From the NCBI GenBank assembly GCA_026416315.1, contig JAOAFK010000150.1, positions 1-6,591 on the forward strand: 6,591 nucleotides of DNA, in the 5' to 3' direction. This stretch comes from Syntrophorhabdaceae bacterium (GTDB taxonomy: Bacteria > Desulfobacterota > Syntrophorhabdia > Syntrophorhabdales > Syntrophorhabdaceae). This document shows, in pieces, positions 6,562 to 6,591 of this stretch. The notes beneath the pieces were generated by a model. That model was not told the origin of the DNA. It searched no databases and saw nothing but the letters and a program-made list of their open reading frames with translations. Numbering within the stretch: the stretch's first letter is position 1; each line of letters begins with the position of its first letter. Made by a program: the position numbers and the translations under genes.

Positions 6562-6591
6562 TAACGCAGAGATCAGAGAAATTGTTAAGGA
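6521..6591 (+). CDS. Response regulator receiver domain protein, N-terminal fragment cut by window edge
   Basis: Only about 23 codons are visible. They read MTKKDMFRILIVDDNAEIRE and onward: a hydrophobic first strand (ILIV) followed by the DD pair that binds Mg2+ in CheY-type receiver domains. The phosphorylated Asp and any output domain lie beyond the edge, so it could be a single-domain CheY or a larger regulator. The frame is closed by a TGA at 6512-6514, leaving ATG 6521 or ATG 6536 as starts. Neither has an ideally spaced site: 6536 has AAGAAGGA only one base away, while 6521 has GATAGG about 10 bases upstream. Either way it overlaps the preceding gene by 41 or 26 bases, which points to cotranscription from the FliA-type promoter. 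Confidence 0.75.
   Translation, partial: MTKKDMFRILIVDDNAEIREIVK

Overview
The window reads as an AT-rich bacterial chromosome segment, with all recognisable genes on the + strand. Arginine is written mostly with AGA/AGG, and ATA isoleucine codons are common. Together with the gene types (a branched-chain-amino-acid-type ABC importer joined to a CoA ligase, then flagellar-type small proteins), this suggests a motile Gram-negative bacterium of the Desulfobacterota/Nitrospirota kind, possibly thermophilic. That placement is an inference from style and family resemblance; the window carries no rRNA or other marker.

Bases 1-4297 hold a compact livKHMGF-type operon: the 3' part of a periplasmic solute-binding protein gene (its start lies outside the window), two permeases (LivH, LivM) and two ATPases (LivG, LivF). 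The genes are tightly packed: livH/livM share an ATGA junction, livM and livG are 7 bases apart, and livG/livF share a TTGA junction with a good ribosome binding site that supports a TTG start for livF. Bases 4346-5932 encode a complete AMP-forming acyl-CoA synthetase with all its core motifs. The likely joint job is uptake of a small organic acid or amino acid followed by CoA activation of a carboxylic acid. The substrate cannot be read from the sequence.

From about 5916 the content changes. A 118-residue helical protein with a FliT-like pattern overlaps the end of the CoA ligase gene. After a 52-base gap comes a 78-residue protein that resembles the small FlgM-associated proteins of flagellar loci in Desulfovibrio-like bacteria. 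The gap holds a close match to a sigma-28 (FliA) flagellar promoter, TTAAGTTT-N11-TCCGATAT, with exact spacing. The window closes with the first residues of a response regulator receiver domain that overlaps the 78-residue gene. The right end is therefore probably the edge of a motility/chemotaxis region.

The most interesting points are the FliA-type promoter and a 10-bp inverted repeat that overlaps its -10 element and brackets the ribosome binding site and start codon of the gene behind it. I saw no mobile elements, CRISPR arrays, tRNA or rRNA genes, and no convincing intrinsic terminator. No entirely new system is evident.
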